Source: Pilaira anomala
Lineage: Eukaryota; Mucoromycota; Mucoromycetes; Mucorales; Mucoraceae
DNA length: 64,000 bases
Reading direction: 5' to 3'
NCBI GenBank assembly: GCA_025716855.1
Contig: JAIXMQ010000077.1
Location: forward strand, 1 to 64,000
The notes under the pieces are model-generated. The model made no database searches, had not been told where the DNA came from, and worked only from the letters and a program-made list of their open reading frames with translations. A program made the translations under genes and the position numbers. Of this stretch, positions 11,223 through 23,903 are shown one piece after another (the stretch's first letter is position 1; each line of letters opens with the position of its first letter).

Positions 11223-12185
11223 TTTTTTCTCTTGTCATTATTTGGCTTTTCTTTTATATATATATATTTAGACTATATATATTTAGACTATATAATAGTT
11301 ATAATAATAAAAAAAAAAACTTGTACATAATTCAGAAAAAAATAACATGCGATCATTATTTTGATGAAACAAATACAATTCCATTACAGCGGCAAAAGTG
11401 GATTTAAATGTAATATAATGAACGCTCACCCCAAATACAAAATGGATACCCATTCTTAGCAGTAATTTTTTATAAGATACATCTTTGCAGGACTGAAAAG
11501 TAAAAAAAGAAAACGAACTTTTAAGAGCAAAAGATATCCCTTACTCTCTGTGATACAATAATTCTTCTAAAATTAGGTGGGCATTTTTTTTTTTATAGTT
11601 AGTAAGCACTTCTTTTATTTCAAAACCCAAGTTACACTGACACATGAAAAAATTTTATGCAATGATGTTCATTATATTTAAATGAAATCATTTAACTGTA
11701 GGTATGCGTAGTATCAATAATATGGCTTTCATAATGTGTGTGTACATCGAGAAGAGACTTATAATCGCTGTTGAAAACGTTAAATGTTTTTTTTTAAGGT
11801 TTTATTATTTATGACTCAAATAGTTGATGATCGACCATCACTTGGAAAAAATGCCTATAATTTCTCTTGCTTACATATAAACATAGTATTCTTCATAACA
11901 GCTGTATAACACTTGTTTACTTTTGGTAAACCATTTATTTCAATACACTTTTGTTTAAAACTATTGACATATTCTTTATACTCTCTTTTGTATCAAAAAC
12001 AACCTTAATTTTAATCTTGTGAATATTTAAAGATTGAACAAATCATGCACTCCAGAAAAAAATAATTACAAGCCACTGGTATACCAGTCACGGTACCTTC
12101 AAAAAATTTTCAGGGAACGGATATAATGATTTTAGAACTCGGAACGCTATTAAACCTTCCTTTTCCTTATTCTAAAATAATAAAT
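11223..12185. other. Intergenic region between GH31 gene and SSB
   Basis: About 960 bases, AT-rich. It holds the GH31 3' UTR and the SSB promoter. No open frame or RNA gene was recognised, and I could not identify a convincing heat-shock element, which fits an Ssb gene that is normally not heat-induced. Confidence 0.5.
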
Positions 12186-14381
12186 ATGTCTGCCGAATAC
12201 GAAGGTGCTATCGGTATCGATTTGGGTACTACGTAAAACAATCGTTTCCTTTATAAAGAATAGTTCTTCTCTGAAAAAACAAACAACAACTTTTTTGACA
12301 CCTTTTTTTTTTTTCTTTTATTTTTTATGATAATATAGCTATTCTTGTGTTGGTGTCTGGGAGTCTGAACGTGTTGAAATCATTGCTAACGAGCAAGGTA
12401 ACCGTACTACTCCTTCTTATGTTGCTTTCTCTGACAACGAACGTCTCGTTGGTGATGCCGCTAAGAACCAAGCCGCTATGAACCCCAAGAACACCGTTTT
12501 CGATGCCAAGCGTCTTATTGGTCGTCGTTTCGATGACGCTGATGTCAAGGCTGACATGAAGAACTGGCCTTTCACTGTTATTGATAAGGATTCTGCTCCT
12601 TTCGTCCAAGTTGAGTTCGAGGGTAAGACCGTTTCTTACTCCCCTCAAGGTAAAAATTACACTTTTTAGTTTGATATAGATTTGGATATTAATATTTATT
12701 TACTATAGAAATCTCTTCCATGGTTCTCGTCAAGATGAAGGAAATCGCTGAAGCCAAGCTCGGTAAGAAGGTCACCAAGGCCGTTGTCACCGTTCCCGCT
12801 TATTTCAACGATAGTAAGTTATTTTAATGTGTATATATATATAAAAAAAAGCGATTTTTAAGAGAGTTTTGTTGTGCTGACATCTTCTTCCTTCTCTTTC
12901 AGGTCAACGTCAAGCTACCAAGGATGCCGGTACCATTTCTGGTCTCGATGTTCTCCGTATCATTAACGAACCTACCGCTGCTGGTAAGATACAAAAAAAA
13001 AAAAATTTTTTTTTTAAAGTGAATTGATAGGTTAACCTAAATTTTAATTTTTTTTAAAAAAAAATTAGCCATTGCTTACGGTTTGGATGCTAATGACAAG
13101 AAGGAACGTAACGTTCTTATCTTTGATTTGGGTGGAGGAACCTTCGATGTTTCCCTCTTGACCATCTCTGGTGGTGTCTTCGCTGTTAAGGCTACTGCTG
13201 GTAACACCCATTTGGGTGGTGAAGATTTCGATAACACTCTTGTTAACCATTTCGTTCAAGAAATCAAGCGTAAGCACAAGAAGGACATCACTGGTGATGC
13301 TCGTGCTCTCCGTCGTCTTCGTTCTGCTTCCGAGCGTGCAAAGCGTACTCTTTCTTCTTTGACTCAAACCACTGTCGAAGTTGATTCTCTCTTCGAAGGT
13401 GTTGATTTCCAATCCAACATCACTCGTGCCAAGTTCGAAGAAATTAACTCTGCTGCTTTCAACGGTACCGTTGAACCTGTTGAGCGTGTCCTCAAGGATG
13501 CCAAGATCGATAAGAAGAAGGTTGACGAGATTGTTCTCGTTGGTGGTTCTACTCGTATCCCCAAGATCCAAGCTCTTCTCCAAGATCTCTTTGACGGTAA
13601 GGAGTTAAACAAGTCCATCAACCCTGATGAAGCTGTTGCCTACGGTGCCGCTGTTCAAGCTGCTGTCCTTACCAACCAAGCCGGTAACGAGAAGACTCAA
13701 GATCTCCTCTTATTGGATGTTGTCCCTCTTTCTCTCGGTGTTGAGATGCAAGGTGGTATCATGGCTGTTGTCGTTCCCCGTAACTCTCCCATTCCTTGTC
13801 AAAAGTCCAAGGTTTTCACTACTGCTGCTGATAACCAAACTACTGTCACTTTCCCCGTTTATGAAGGTGAACGTTTAATGACCAAGGAAAACAACCTTTT
13901 GGGTGAGTTCTCTCTCTCTGGTTTGATCCCTGCTCCTCGTGGTACCCCTGAGCTCCTCTGTACCTTCGATTTGGATGCTAACGGTATCCTCAAGGTTACT
14001 GCTCAAGATAAGACCACCGGTCGTAAGGCTGATGTCACCATCTCCAACTCTACTCGTCTCTCTGCTGCCGATATTGAACGTATGGTTCAAGATGCTGAGA
14101 AGAACGCTGATGCTGATAAGGAGCGTGAAGCTGTTGTCCAAGCCAAGCAAGATCTTGAATCTTATGTTTACCAAGTTGAGAACAACATCTCTGACCCTAA
14201 TGTCAGCATGAAGCTCCGTCGTGGTGACCGTGAGTCCATCGAGACTGCTCTTGCTGAGGCCATGGAACTCATGGAAATCTCTGCTGAAGATGCCAAGGCT
14301 GATGAACTCAAGTCTGCTCAATCCAAGTTGAAGCGTGTCACCACTCGTGCTTTCGCTCACGTTTACTCTCAACGTCGTTAA
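12186..14381 (+). CDS. SSB1: Ribosome-associated Hsp70 chaperone, Ssb type
   Basis: Five exons: 12186-12232, 12339-12649, 12709-12813, 12903-12983 and 13069-14381; 618 residues. The ATPase domain shows the phosphate loop [31 protein letters not shown] and [13 protein letters not shown]; the substrate domain holds [11 protein letters not shown] and [15 protein letters not shown]. It ends [16 protein letters not shown], without the EEVD tail of Ssa-type cytosolic Hsp70 and without an ER signal or retention sequence. Length (yeast Ssb is 613 residues), the tail, and sequences such as [21 protein letters not shown] point to Ssb, which binds nascent chains on ribosomes with RAC. Codon use is extremely biased (GGT, GCT, AAG, GTC/GTT, CGT), indicating very high expression. 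Introns cluster at the 5' end. Long antisense open frames over this gene are side effects of the codon bias. Confidence 0.93.
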
Positions 14382-14632
14382 ATCTTTTCTTTGATTTAAC
14401 TTGTGCATTATCATTAAAAAAATGAAGGGCCTTTTCTCTTTATTATTTGTTAGAAAGAAAATTATAAAATAAAAAAGACAATTTTCTAAAAATATACAAA
14501 CATCATAATTCAGGTTTTTACAAACTTTTTTTTTTTTTTTTTTTTGACTTTGGATAAGGACTGGTAAATCATTGGATTACTCTGATAAATGATTTTTTTT
14601 ATCTGCCTTGCTTTATTTCATATATATAAAAA

Positions 14633-17065
14633 ATGGGTCACCTGTAAGTATATTGTTATTTTCAAAAACTAATATTGACATGCCTTGGAAAATAGTATTA
14701 CTTTGGCCACTTGTTCTTTGAACCAATGGGCAATGGACTTTGAAGGCAACCTTCAACGTATTTTAGCAAGTATTCGCATTGCTAAAGAGAGGGGAGCTAA
14801 ATTGCGTGTTGGTCCTGAATTAGAAGTAACGTAAGTCATTGAATTTACTTCCTATTGTTTATGACAATTTTCTAATTATTAAAAAAAAAAGTGGTTATGG
14901 CTGTCAAGATCATTTTTTAGAAGGTAATTTGTTAAACAAGACACTACAGTAACAAGGATAACAAAAATTTTTGACAATATCAATAACGAATAGGTGATAC
15001 CTATTTACATTCTTGGGAAGTCCTTGCCGAGATTTTAAAAAGTGATGAAGCAAAGGATATGATTTTAGATATTGGAATGTAAGTAATGTTAATAGAGGTT
15101 TAGATACAATAAGAGAAACTGATAATGTTCAAGGCCTGTCATGCATAAATCCGTCAAATATAACTGTCGTGTAATTATTGCTGATGGTAAAATTGTATTG
15201 ATCCGTCCAAAGATCTTTTTAGCAAATGATGGAAATTATCGTGAATTACGTTTCTTTACTCCTTGGACTACAAGAAAGGTTGAACAATATTATTTGCCTC
15301 GTATGATTTCAAGAATTACTGGCCAGGTAAAATAGAGAATTAGTTTATATTTTTGATACATTTTGGTTGACTTCTAACAAAAAAAAAGACATTGGTACCT
15401 ATTGGTGATTGTGTTATCAGTACAATTGATACTTGTATTGGATGTGAGACATGTGAAGAGTTGTTTACTCCTGGCAGTCCCCACATCGCAATGGGATTAG
15501 ATGGTGTAGAGATCTTTACCAACAGTAGTGGAAGTCATCACGAATTACGTAAATTAAATACACGTATTGATTTAATGAAAGCTGCTACACAAAAGGTAGG
15601 TGGTATTTACCTTTATGCCAACCAACAAGGTTGTGATGGTGATCGTCTTTACTATGATGGTTGTGCTATGATTGTGATGAACGGTGATATTATCGCGCAA
15701 GGTTCTCAATTCTCGCTTAAAGATGTTGAAGTCATTACTGCTACAGTTGATTTGGAAGATGTACGTTCTTATCGTGCACGTATGACGAGTCGTGGTATGC
15801 AAGCTGAAAACACGCCAGCTTATCAACGTGAAGAAGTCAAGATGGAACTTACTCACAGTTATATTGAAGAGGACATTCATGTTCGTCCCACTAAATCTCG
15901 TGATCCTTTCTATCATACACCCGAAGAGGAAATTGCTCTTGGCCCAGCTTGTTGGTTATGGGATTACTTACGTCGTTCCAAAACAGCTGGTTACTTTCTA
16001 CCCTTGAGCGGTGGTATTGATAGCTGTGCTACTGCCACTATTGTTGCATCCATGTGTCGTTTAGTTGTAAAGGAAGCTGGCGAAGGAAACCCAGATGTGT
16101 TGGAAGACGCACGTCGTTTGGCAGGAGAAGGTAAAGGCTATGTGCCTACTGACCCACGTGAATTTGCTGGTCGTATTTTTTACACTTGTTACATGGGAAC
16201 ATCTAACTCTAGTAACGAAACACGTCAACGAGCCAAGGATTTAGCTAATGTCATTGGTAGTTATCATACCGATCTCAATATGGACACAGTTGTTAAATCG
16301 ATTCATACACTCTTTACTTTAATTACGGGTAAATCACCTCAATATAAAGTACACGGTGGTTCTGAAACAGAAAACTTGGCACTTCAAAATATTCAAGCTC
16401 GTCTTCGTATGTTATTAGCCTACTTATTTGCGCAATTGTTACCTTGGTGCCGTAGTGTCAAAGGAAGTTTATTAGTACTTGGTAGTGCCAACGTAGATGA
16501 AAGTTTAAGAGGATACCTTACCAAATACGATTGCAGTAGTGCGGATATTAACCCTATTGGTGCTATCTCTAAGCGAGATTTGAAACGATTCATTGCTTAT
16601 GCTGAAAAGAAATTCGAGATGCCTATTTTAGGTGACTTTTTAGATGCAGTACCTACTGCTGAATTAGAGCCCATTACGGAAAATTACGTTCAATCGGATG
16701 AGGCAGACATGGGTATGTCTTATGATGATCTTTCTCATTATGGTCGTCTCCGTAAGATTGGTCGTTGTGGTCCTTACTCAATGTTTTCTAAATTGGTGCA
16801 TGAATGGGGCGACGATCTGCCCCCTACTGAAGTAGCCTCTAAAGTCAAACGTTTCTTCTTCTATTATTCAATTAATCGACACAAACTTACTACTTTAACT
16901 CCTGCCTATCACGCTGAAGCTTATAGTACTGATGATAACAGATTCGATTTAAGACCCTTCTTGTATAACGCTTCTTGGAAATGGCAATTTAACAAGATTG
17001 ATAAAGCAGCTGAAGAGTTAGAGAGAAAGACAAGAGAAACAGAGTTAAATAGTCAAGTAGATTAA
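14633..17065 (+). CDS. QNS1: Glutamine-dependent NAD+ synthetase
   Basis: Six exons: 14633-14643, 14696-14830, 14892-14923, 14994-15078, 15134-15326 and 15389-17065; 710 residues (yeast Qns1 has 714). The first exon is only 11 bases (Met-Gly-His plus two bases). The N-terminal glutaminase is a nitrilase fold: [18 protein letters not shown] (Glu), [16 protein letters not shown] (Lys), and TCEELFTP with the nucleophilic Cys at about residue 174. The synthetase half has the P-loop [11 protein letters not shown] (from residue 359), [38 protein letters not shown] and [19 protein letters not shown]. The enzyme makes NAD+ from deamido-NAD+, ATP and glutamine-derived ammonia in the cytosol. Five introns crowd the first 700 bases and the rest is one exon. 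Confidence 0.96.
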
Positions 17066-17133
17066 AATATCTAAGACAAAAACTGCTGCAAATATGAGAA
17101 TTATAAGTACGTAGTTTGCACTATTATGCATGT

Positions 17134-17139
17134 TTTATT
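17134..17139 (-). terminator. Polyadenylation signal AATAAA of the hydrolase gene
   Basis: AATAAA on the minus strand, 9 bases after the TGA that ends the AKL-coding exon. Its place right after this exon, rather than after the alternative stop at 17268, supports the spliced transcript as a normal product. Confidence 0.5.
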
Positions 17140-17148
17140 AAAATAATT

Positions 17149-18171
17149 TCAAAGCTTTGCAGTTAATTGTGAATTATTTTTGTTGATGCTGCATACAAAA
17201 AAAAAAAAAAAAAAAAAAAAAAAAGAATTAATGTAAGAAATAAAATGGCATTTTTTTTTTTTTTTACTCACCCTTGTTTTTCCATGAATCGCTGTACTTT
17301 TTGTTTTATCCCAAACTTTTGGGGACGACTGGCTTCAAACCAAGTAAGAAGATCCTCGTACTCTTTAAGGTTATATCTAATTTTAACATCCATAATTTCT
17401 TTATCAGTCGGTAAACTATAATGACCATAAGGATTTACACTAAAATCAGCTTCTGAAGAAAAATACAGTTGATGTGTTTCTAAAGCATCAAATATTTTTA
17501 CTCGGATATCATCTTCAATATCTAAATCTTCCAGCTTTTTAGGTGACCATTTGCGTGCTCTCTTACCAGCAACGTGTCCCATCATCCCTTCTTTCAGATC
17601 ATGAGTATACTACAAATAAGCAGGAAAAATAAAAGTAGGTTAAATTATGCCGATAACGGTCCAGATCTCTTTTTTTTTTTTAATCCTTACAGGCATTCTT
17701 TGCCATACCCTAAACTCCATCCGAATACATTCATTGAATGAAAGATGCTCTGCTCGACGAATACATTCTAGCATGACCTTTAAACTAGTAGGTGAGCCCC
17801 ATGAAATAGCCTTTAAGCATTCATGAGCAAACTTCCTTCCATCCTTCATTAAGGCCTTGATAATTTCCTCCACTGAATCAAATTTAAAGCAACTGTGAAT
17901 AGTATATTAGAATAACATGTTCCAGTATATAGTTTTTATTTATGTACCTTTCAATCACATTCATTTTTTCTCCAAACAAGGTATAGTTAGATGACACATG
18001 ATCTACTTTTACAGCGTATGAGTTAATAACTCTATTGATAGATTCATGCTTGGGATTTTCAAGTTCGTTTAGCTCTTTCTGCATAGCTTCCAAGTTTGAA
18101 GAGTGAACATAATGCGAAGCAAGTCCGCAGAATCTGTATATATAATGTTAGTATGGCGTGGCACTATTACA

Positions 18172-18221
<50 letters not shown>

Positions 18222-19072
18222 TCATGCTTACAATGTATCTTCTGCTTGAAGTCGATGGCCCGTTAAGCCAAGATATAAACCCAAATTTCCATCATAGCGT
18301 GATAACATGAAAGAAGTGCTAGTGTCAGTAAACGATCCGATGATAGTTTCCGGCATTGCGTAGACCGTATTTTCTGTGGCTATTCTAAAAGGAGCTTGGC
18401 CTATCAAACCTGATCCAGCACCCACTATGTGATAAGTAGTTAGTTAAAAGTTTAAATTCAATTTAAATTAATCTTCTCTTACTGATGATGCCATCCATTA
18501 TAGCAACGATAGGCGTATTCATAGTGCCTATGAATTGTAACAGTTCATAGAATTTACCAAGACTGGTAATCACTTCATCAGTTGCGCTAGGCGTCTCTTT
18601 TGAAAGAAGTTCTGCTATAGCTAGATGCAAACTCAACCTAGTTTAGTACTTCAGCTCATAGAATGTAACCAATGTATTGTCCTACTTTTGATATCACCTC
18701 CGGCAGAAAAAATCTTTCTCTTGTTTTCACCGCCACTGACAACAATTAGCTTTGCATTTTCTGATTTTTCCCAGACCTATGCAAAAAAAAAAAGAAAAAA
18801 AAAAAAGGATATAATTATAAATATAATATAAACTTATATTCTACAAATGGTATACAATACTTTAAGATAAGGATATAAAATATGTACGTTTTTCATCCAA
18901 ATACAGTTGAGATCTCTCGGCTTGTTTAAAATAAAATGTCGAGAATATTTATATTTTTTGACAAGAACGACAGGTTCCTCCTATATATTGTAAAATAAAA
19001 TATGTTACAGAGTGAACAAAATCTACTATTGTATGTTAAACTTACAGCTTGATTCATAGTTGTATTGCTCAT
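17149..19072 (-). CDS. 3-hydroxyisobutyryl-CoA hydrolase, predicted peroxisomal form ending AKL
   Basis: Nine exons: 19072-19046, 18980-18861, 18776-18686, 18614-18483, 18424-18232, 18133-17948, 17892-17691, 17609-17272 and 17188-17149; 442 residues. It is a crotonase-fold enzyme of valine breakdown: ILNKPRDLN, IFSAGGDIK and MDGIIMGAGSGL (oxyanion glycines), then YAMPETIIGSF and the C-terminal lid region. Exon 2 must run to 18861 to supply the helix LYPYLK conserved in the family. At the end, CAA GGG TGA could be a stop, but the same bases are a perfect GTGAGT donor. An acceptor follows after a pyrimidine run of about 30 bases, and the 40-base last exon encodes INKNNSQLTAKL, a PTS1 signal. 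AATAAA lies about 10 bases after that stop (17134-17139). The N-terminus is not presequence-like. Plant CHY1 likewise ends in AKL. Confidence 0.88.
18176..18219. repeat. A44 homopolymer inside an intron
   Basis: Uninterrupted run of 44 A on the plus strand, i.e. U44 in the transcript, inside the intron between exons 5 and 6 of the hydrolase gene. It lies about 40 bases from the next acceptor, so it is longer and further away than a normal pyrimidine tract. Length is likely unstable in sequencing. Confidence 0.9.
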
Positions 19073-21734
19073 GTATATGGATAAAATGTGCTTGTGTATG
19101 CAAATGAAAAGAAAAGGAAAAGGAATTATAAATAAACCAAGTGGGATACAGGATAATTTAGTTTTTATATCTATTGGGGATGATGATTAATATGTAAATC
19201 TAAACGGTTTTATGTCTCTTTTAGTCGCGAAATTAATTCACTACTGCAGTTTTTTTCTAAAAAAAAAAAAGGAACGCATCGATATGCATACTTGATGTAT
19301 GCTATTTCAAAAATTAGTTACACTTTCAAAACTTTTTTTTTTCTACGCATATAAAAAAGGTAAGATTCCATATCACACAAATGCGATAAATACCTGTTTT
19401 TCATATAAAGATTACATATTTCTACGCAAAAATAAAAATAAATTTGCTATGAGAATTGTGCAAACGATTTATATATGATAATATAATGTAATATATATGT
19501 ATTTATAATTTACTATGATAAAATTGTAAAAAAAAGACGTGTTTTATGTAATGTATTACGGAATTATGATAAATTTGGAATAAAAGCCGAGAGGTGATAT
19601 TGATCTGCAGCTCTTTTTTAAGGCACTGGATCATTATTAATTTACGCCTCACTGGTTGTTATCATTCTTATCATTCATATTTCCCTTATATCAAAGATAG
19701 AGAGAGAGAGAGGGGGGGGGGGAGGAAAGATGCATATCGCTTTAGTAGTTTGTGATGACAGAAAAATATGAATCATAAATTACGTTCGGTAAAGGTGGAG
19801 GTCCATTAATATGGTTTAAAGGGGAAAATAGTACAATAATTTTCACCGGTCCTCTCGATAGACAACGTAAACTCGATATGAACTGGAAGAAAACGTAGCA
19901 TACCATTTACCCTTGAATTTTTTTACAAGTACAAAAAAATCCAAGAAAATTGTTTATACAAACTTTAATTGAATAAACAAAATCATGAATTACTAAAATT
20001 AGATTTCTCTTTTTGTATTATTTACATAATTTGTTATGCATAATTATTATATTTAAACTTTTAAATGCAAATAATCTTGTTTCACTTGACTTGCATTACT
20101 TGAAATATATATATATATATATATAAAACGAGACCGAAACTATGATTTTTTAACATATCATTCGAATAGAAAATCATTTTTTTACCACCACACTCACACC
20201 AGTGTAAGATTATTGAGAGTCCAGTTATCAAGTAGCTCATAATAATTTACCAATGTAATCAGGTATAGTAACATCTATGATAATATATGAAATAGAATTT
20301 ATTGTATTTGAACAAGATAGTTTTTCTATAAATTTACCTTTAAAACTTGTTTATAAAATTAAGCCACAATTGAGTATGTATGTACAAGCACAAGTGCCTA
20401 ACAATCTAGGAGAGCAGGAGATTTCTGTCATATATTACATGGTTTGGTCACTGTAACTGCAGCCATATAAACTATAAAAAAAATCTGAAAAGATATATTT
20501 CTTACATCTATAATACCTACTGCTTGGTTTAAAGTGTTTATTATAAAAGTAAAAATTAAAAAAAAGGGGGATGGTATTATTTTGAGAATACAAGCACATA
20601 AATAAATATTGGGCTATAATGATATAAGCATCATCAAAGTTGTAATATTTAAAAAAAAAAAGGATATGTACACTGTAATGTGATAACAAACATGCACATT
20701 CAAGGTATATAAAATATTGACATCAAAATTTGATTGCAATTGTCTAGTTAAATATCAGCTACTTTACTTTTAATGTATAATAACTAACTCTTGTATTAAC
20801 AGCTCAGTTATCTAAAGTATATAATCGGAACTCTTTGAATTTAGCTATGTCTATTGATGAAAAATATCATTAATCGAAGTAGGTATCGTGATACTAAAAT
20901 GCCTTTGTACTTATTTTTGATGTAATGACTTTAGCAATAAAACTTTTATCTGCATACAATAAGAATAATGATTTCACTGTATTTTTCGCGTATATTCTAC
21001 CGAATATATTTAGTATACATATATATTTTTGTATCTGTTTTTCTCTTCTTTTATATAATATTAAGATACAAACAGAATTCAAATAATCTTTGTTTTGTCA
21101 TTAGTTATGAAATACATCCTGTCTAAATCTAAGTCTTTTAAGGAAATGTCTTTATTTTTTAAATCTAAAGATTACGAAATATAGTTAAACCTAATCTTAA
21201 CAGGATACGTAAATAAAGAAATAACTCGTCATTAAAAACGGGTACAATAGATTAAGTTATTGGCTTTTAAAAATTGTGTGTTTTATTTTTCAATAATGAT
21301 AGGAAAATGCATATGTGTGGATAATTAGAATATGCGTATTTACTTAATAAAGTACATCATCCAATCTATTTCTGCAATTTGTTTCTGGTTTTTTTTAAAT
21401 ATTAGATAGAATGAAGTAGAATGACACGCTCAATTCGGAACCTGCAATTACAAAAATTAATGGGCAGATAAACTGATCGGTAGGCTACTGCGGGTGAAAA
21501 TATATAAATAAATACACCAACCTTATACTTATTATGTGGTGCTACCAAATTATACTCGGCGAATCATAATCAAGTCTATTTTATTATAAAGTAATATTTA
21601 TTAACAGAAACGATTAGATAACAAATTATAAAAGTAAGACTTATTTTTATCAATCTTGTACGAATTTTCGATAATTTTTAATAATTATGTAAGATTTCTA
21701 TATTCTGTAAGAGCATCAGAGCTTTTTAAGTTTC
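19073..21734. other. Gene-poor region, 2.66 kb
   Basis: Very AT-rich sequence with only short chance frames. It contains a GA run followed by about ten G (19700-19722), an (AT)n tract at 20106-20124 and scattered A/T homopolymers. No gene, RNA gene or mobile element could be supported. Confidence 0.55.
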
Positions 21735-22079
21735 CTATAACAACTTTCCTCCTTTTAAAGCATTTCCAATAGCAGACCCTGTATTTTCTCCAGCAGACAT
21801 AGCAGCGGCTTCAACACTTTGTTTTGTAGCTGGGACCTTTGGGTTACGTACTCCATCAATCGTACTTTTAACACCTACCTGAACAGCGGAAAGTCCCCAA
21901 CTTAATGCCTGAACAAGTCCAGCGTCACGTTTCTGTAATATATCTGTATTACTTATAAAAGTACTTTTGGATGTTTGTGAATCATCATAGTTTGAGGAAA
22001 TAGGTGCCGCTAGTACATCTGTAAGACTAATAGAAAGCGTAATAACTGAAAAAATAACAAAGATTAATCCTTTAATCAT
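21735..22079 (-). CDS. Small secreted precursor protein with a Kex2-type site
   Basis: Single exon, 114 residues. It begins with a clear signal peptide (MIKGLIFVIFSVITLSISL, cleavage likely after DVLA before AP). A Ser/Thr/Asp-rich propeptide follows up to ILQKR at about residue 50, a dibasic site of the kind cut by Kex2 in the Golgi. The remaining 64 residues (from DAGLVQALSWGLSAV) have no cysteine and end in an alanine/glycine-rich segment, SAGENTGSAIGNALKGGKLL, with G-x-x-x-G spacing and small residues. I do not recognise a family. The layout (signal, pro-part, KR, cysteine-free amphipathic peptide) is that of secreted fungal peptides, which may be hydrophobins-like surface agents, antimicrobial peptides or signals; the sequence does not tell which. 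It stands alone in a gene-poor region. Confidence 0.7.
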   Translation of the reverse strand: MIKGLIFVIFSVITLSISLTDVLAAPISSNYDDSQTSKSTFISNTDILQKRDAGLVQALSWGLSAVQVGVKSTIDGVRNPKVPATKQSVEAAAMSAGENTGSAIGNALKGGKLL

Positions 22080-23903
22080 TTATATTGAAACTATGATGAC
22101 TGGTGAGAGTGCGAAATTAGGTAATAAAGCTGATTGAACTTGAACGAGTCTTTTTACAATATTTTGTGAGGCCTCGTTTAAAGAAAACAACAGAAAATCT
22201 AAAAAAATAAAATAAAAGAAGAGTACAATTTGAGAAATGCTTAAATAATAAATTATCCTCTCCTATTTTCATGTATACTTTGTTGTTACTTTATCAAAAG
22301 AATTAAGCATTGCATTTACATGAACACATAGTTGATATGTATACGGATTTTAAAACACCTACTATGTATCACTCTTTTATTTAGGGTGCTAGCAAAATAC
22401 AACCTTTTATTCTAAAGTGCTTTACTAATGCATATATGATTCTTTATTTTAACATCTTGATAAACAAGTCTTGGCCTCCTATATAAAAAAATAAATAAAA
22501 GCATAGTACTCCTGTACATTTCCAAGATATTATAACTGTACATTAGTGAACCTCCCATTTCATGGTGCACACTTGAAGTTTTCTTTTTCGTGTGAAACTT
22601 AATTTCTATAATGAAATCAGGAATTAAATCCGTTCCATAAATATGGTATTAGGCACTTAAATCGTCTGTTAGTTTTATAATCGAGAAAGAAAAAAGTCAA
22701 GTGGTTTCAATTCGAGATAAACTAGCCAAGTTATAACAAAATGACCGTCAAAACAAATTAGTTGTCCAATGCGCATCGCCCGTTTTTTTTTTTGTCTGTT
22801 CTGTTCGTAGAGTGGGCTTAATAAGGAGCTTAATAATTGAAAAATATCATGTCTTACATACTTTGTACCCGATAAAAACATGTAAAGTTAGTTTACTTAT
22901 TTATCATTTTCGTGGGAACGAAAAAGATCTATTATTCACACGATATCAAAAATGTAGGCACACTATATCTATTGTTATCAGACAATCTAGTACAGAAAAA
23001 GTACGATACAGGACTATTGGTACCCCAATTTTATTATCCATGTATGTAACAGAGACACCAGGATCTGGTATCTTGACAGTTATTGACAGTGTTTTTGTTA
23101 TTATTACTACTATTACTATTACCACAATACAAAAAAAAAAAAAATAGTAGAAATACTTGATGCTTTTTAGTATTTGTTTTTCTTAAAAGAAAAAATAGAC
23201 ACTCTAGAATACAAGTGGTAATTAGGCAAATCAATTCATTTTCTGTTTGTTTTATACCCCGCTTAAAAGACCATATGTTTAATTCTATTATCGTCATTGT
23301 GATACATAGTAGTTAAGCCAATGAAGAAAAAAGCTCAAGATTGACAAAATATTTTTCAATGTCTTTTTTTCGTGTGAAATTAAAATTGCGATTGTGAGAA
23401 CATGCTATATATATTTTTATTAGGCTCTTTGTAATATTCGGTATTTACAGTTATCAAACATGTGTGTGTTAGTTATTTTTCAGTAACCTGATATATAGAG
23501 TATGTATCAAATAATATGTTATTAGTCTTGATTTAACCAGATTAGAACCAGTCGTTTGGGGTTTTTAGCTCTATAAGGTACAGTACCAAGATTTAATAAT
23601 TTTTTTTTTGCGATTTTAGTGGTACAAGTGCAATTGAATCTAATATTACAGATAAACCTTTTATCTTAATTAGTAAAGCCTATCGAAAAAAAAAAGCATA
23701 TGACCTTTTTATTTTCTGAAATTTGGATTTTGATTTGTTAAACATAGATTCTATACCTCAAGATTGCAGAAACCAAGGAAGCCTAAGAAGGCTGTTGTTA
23801 AAGATATTTTTTTTTTTTTTTATATAAAAAGATTAAATCTTTTTGTTTCAAGGTTATATATATATATTTCTCTGTTAATTAAAAAAATCTAAATTATTTA
23901 CTC
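22080..23903. other. Intergenic region, 1.8 kb
   Basis: AT-rich, with short unsupported frames on both strands. It should hold the promoters of the secreted precursor (minus) and of the transporter (plus). No motif was convincing and no RNA gene was seen. Confidence 0.5.

Noticed and set aside
13065..14414. Long antisense open frames opposite the SSB gene
   Set aside because: They arise from the strong codon bias of SSB; no splice or start context and no recognisable product.
17268..17270. TGA as the true end of the hydrolase gene
   Set aside because: The overlapping consensus donor, strong acceptor, AKL ending and adjacent AATAAA favour splicing; kept only as an alternative isoform.
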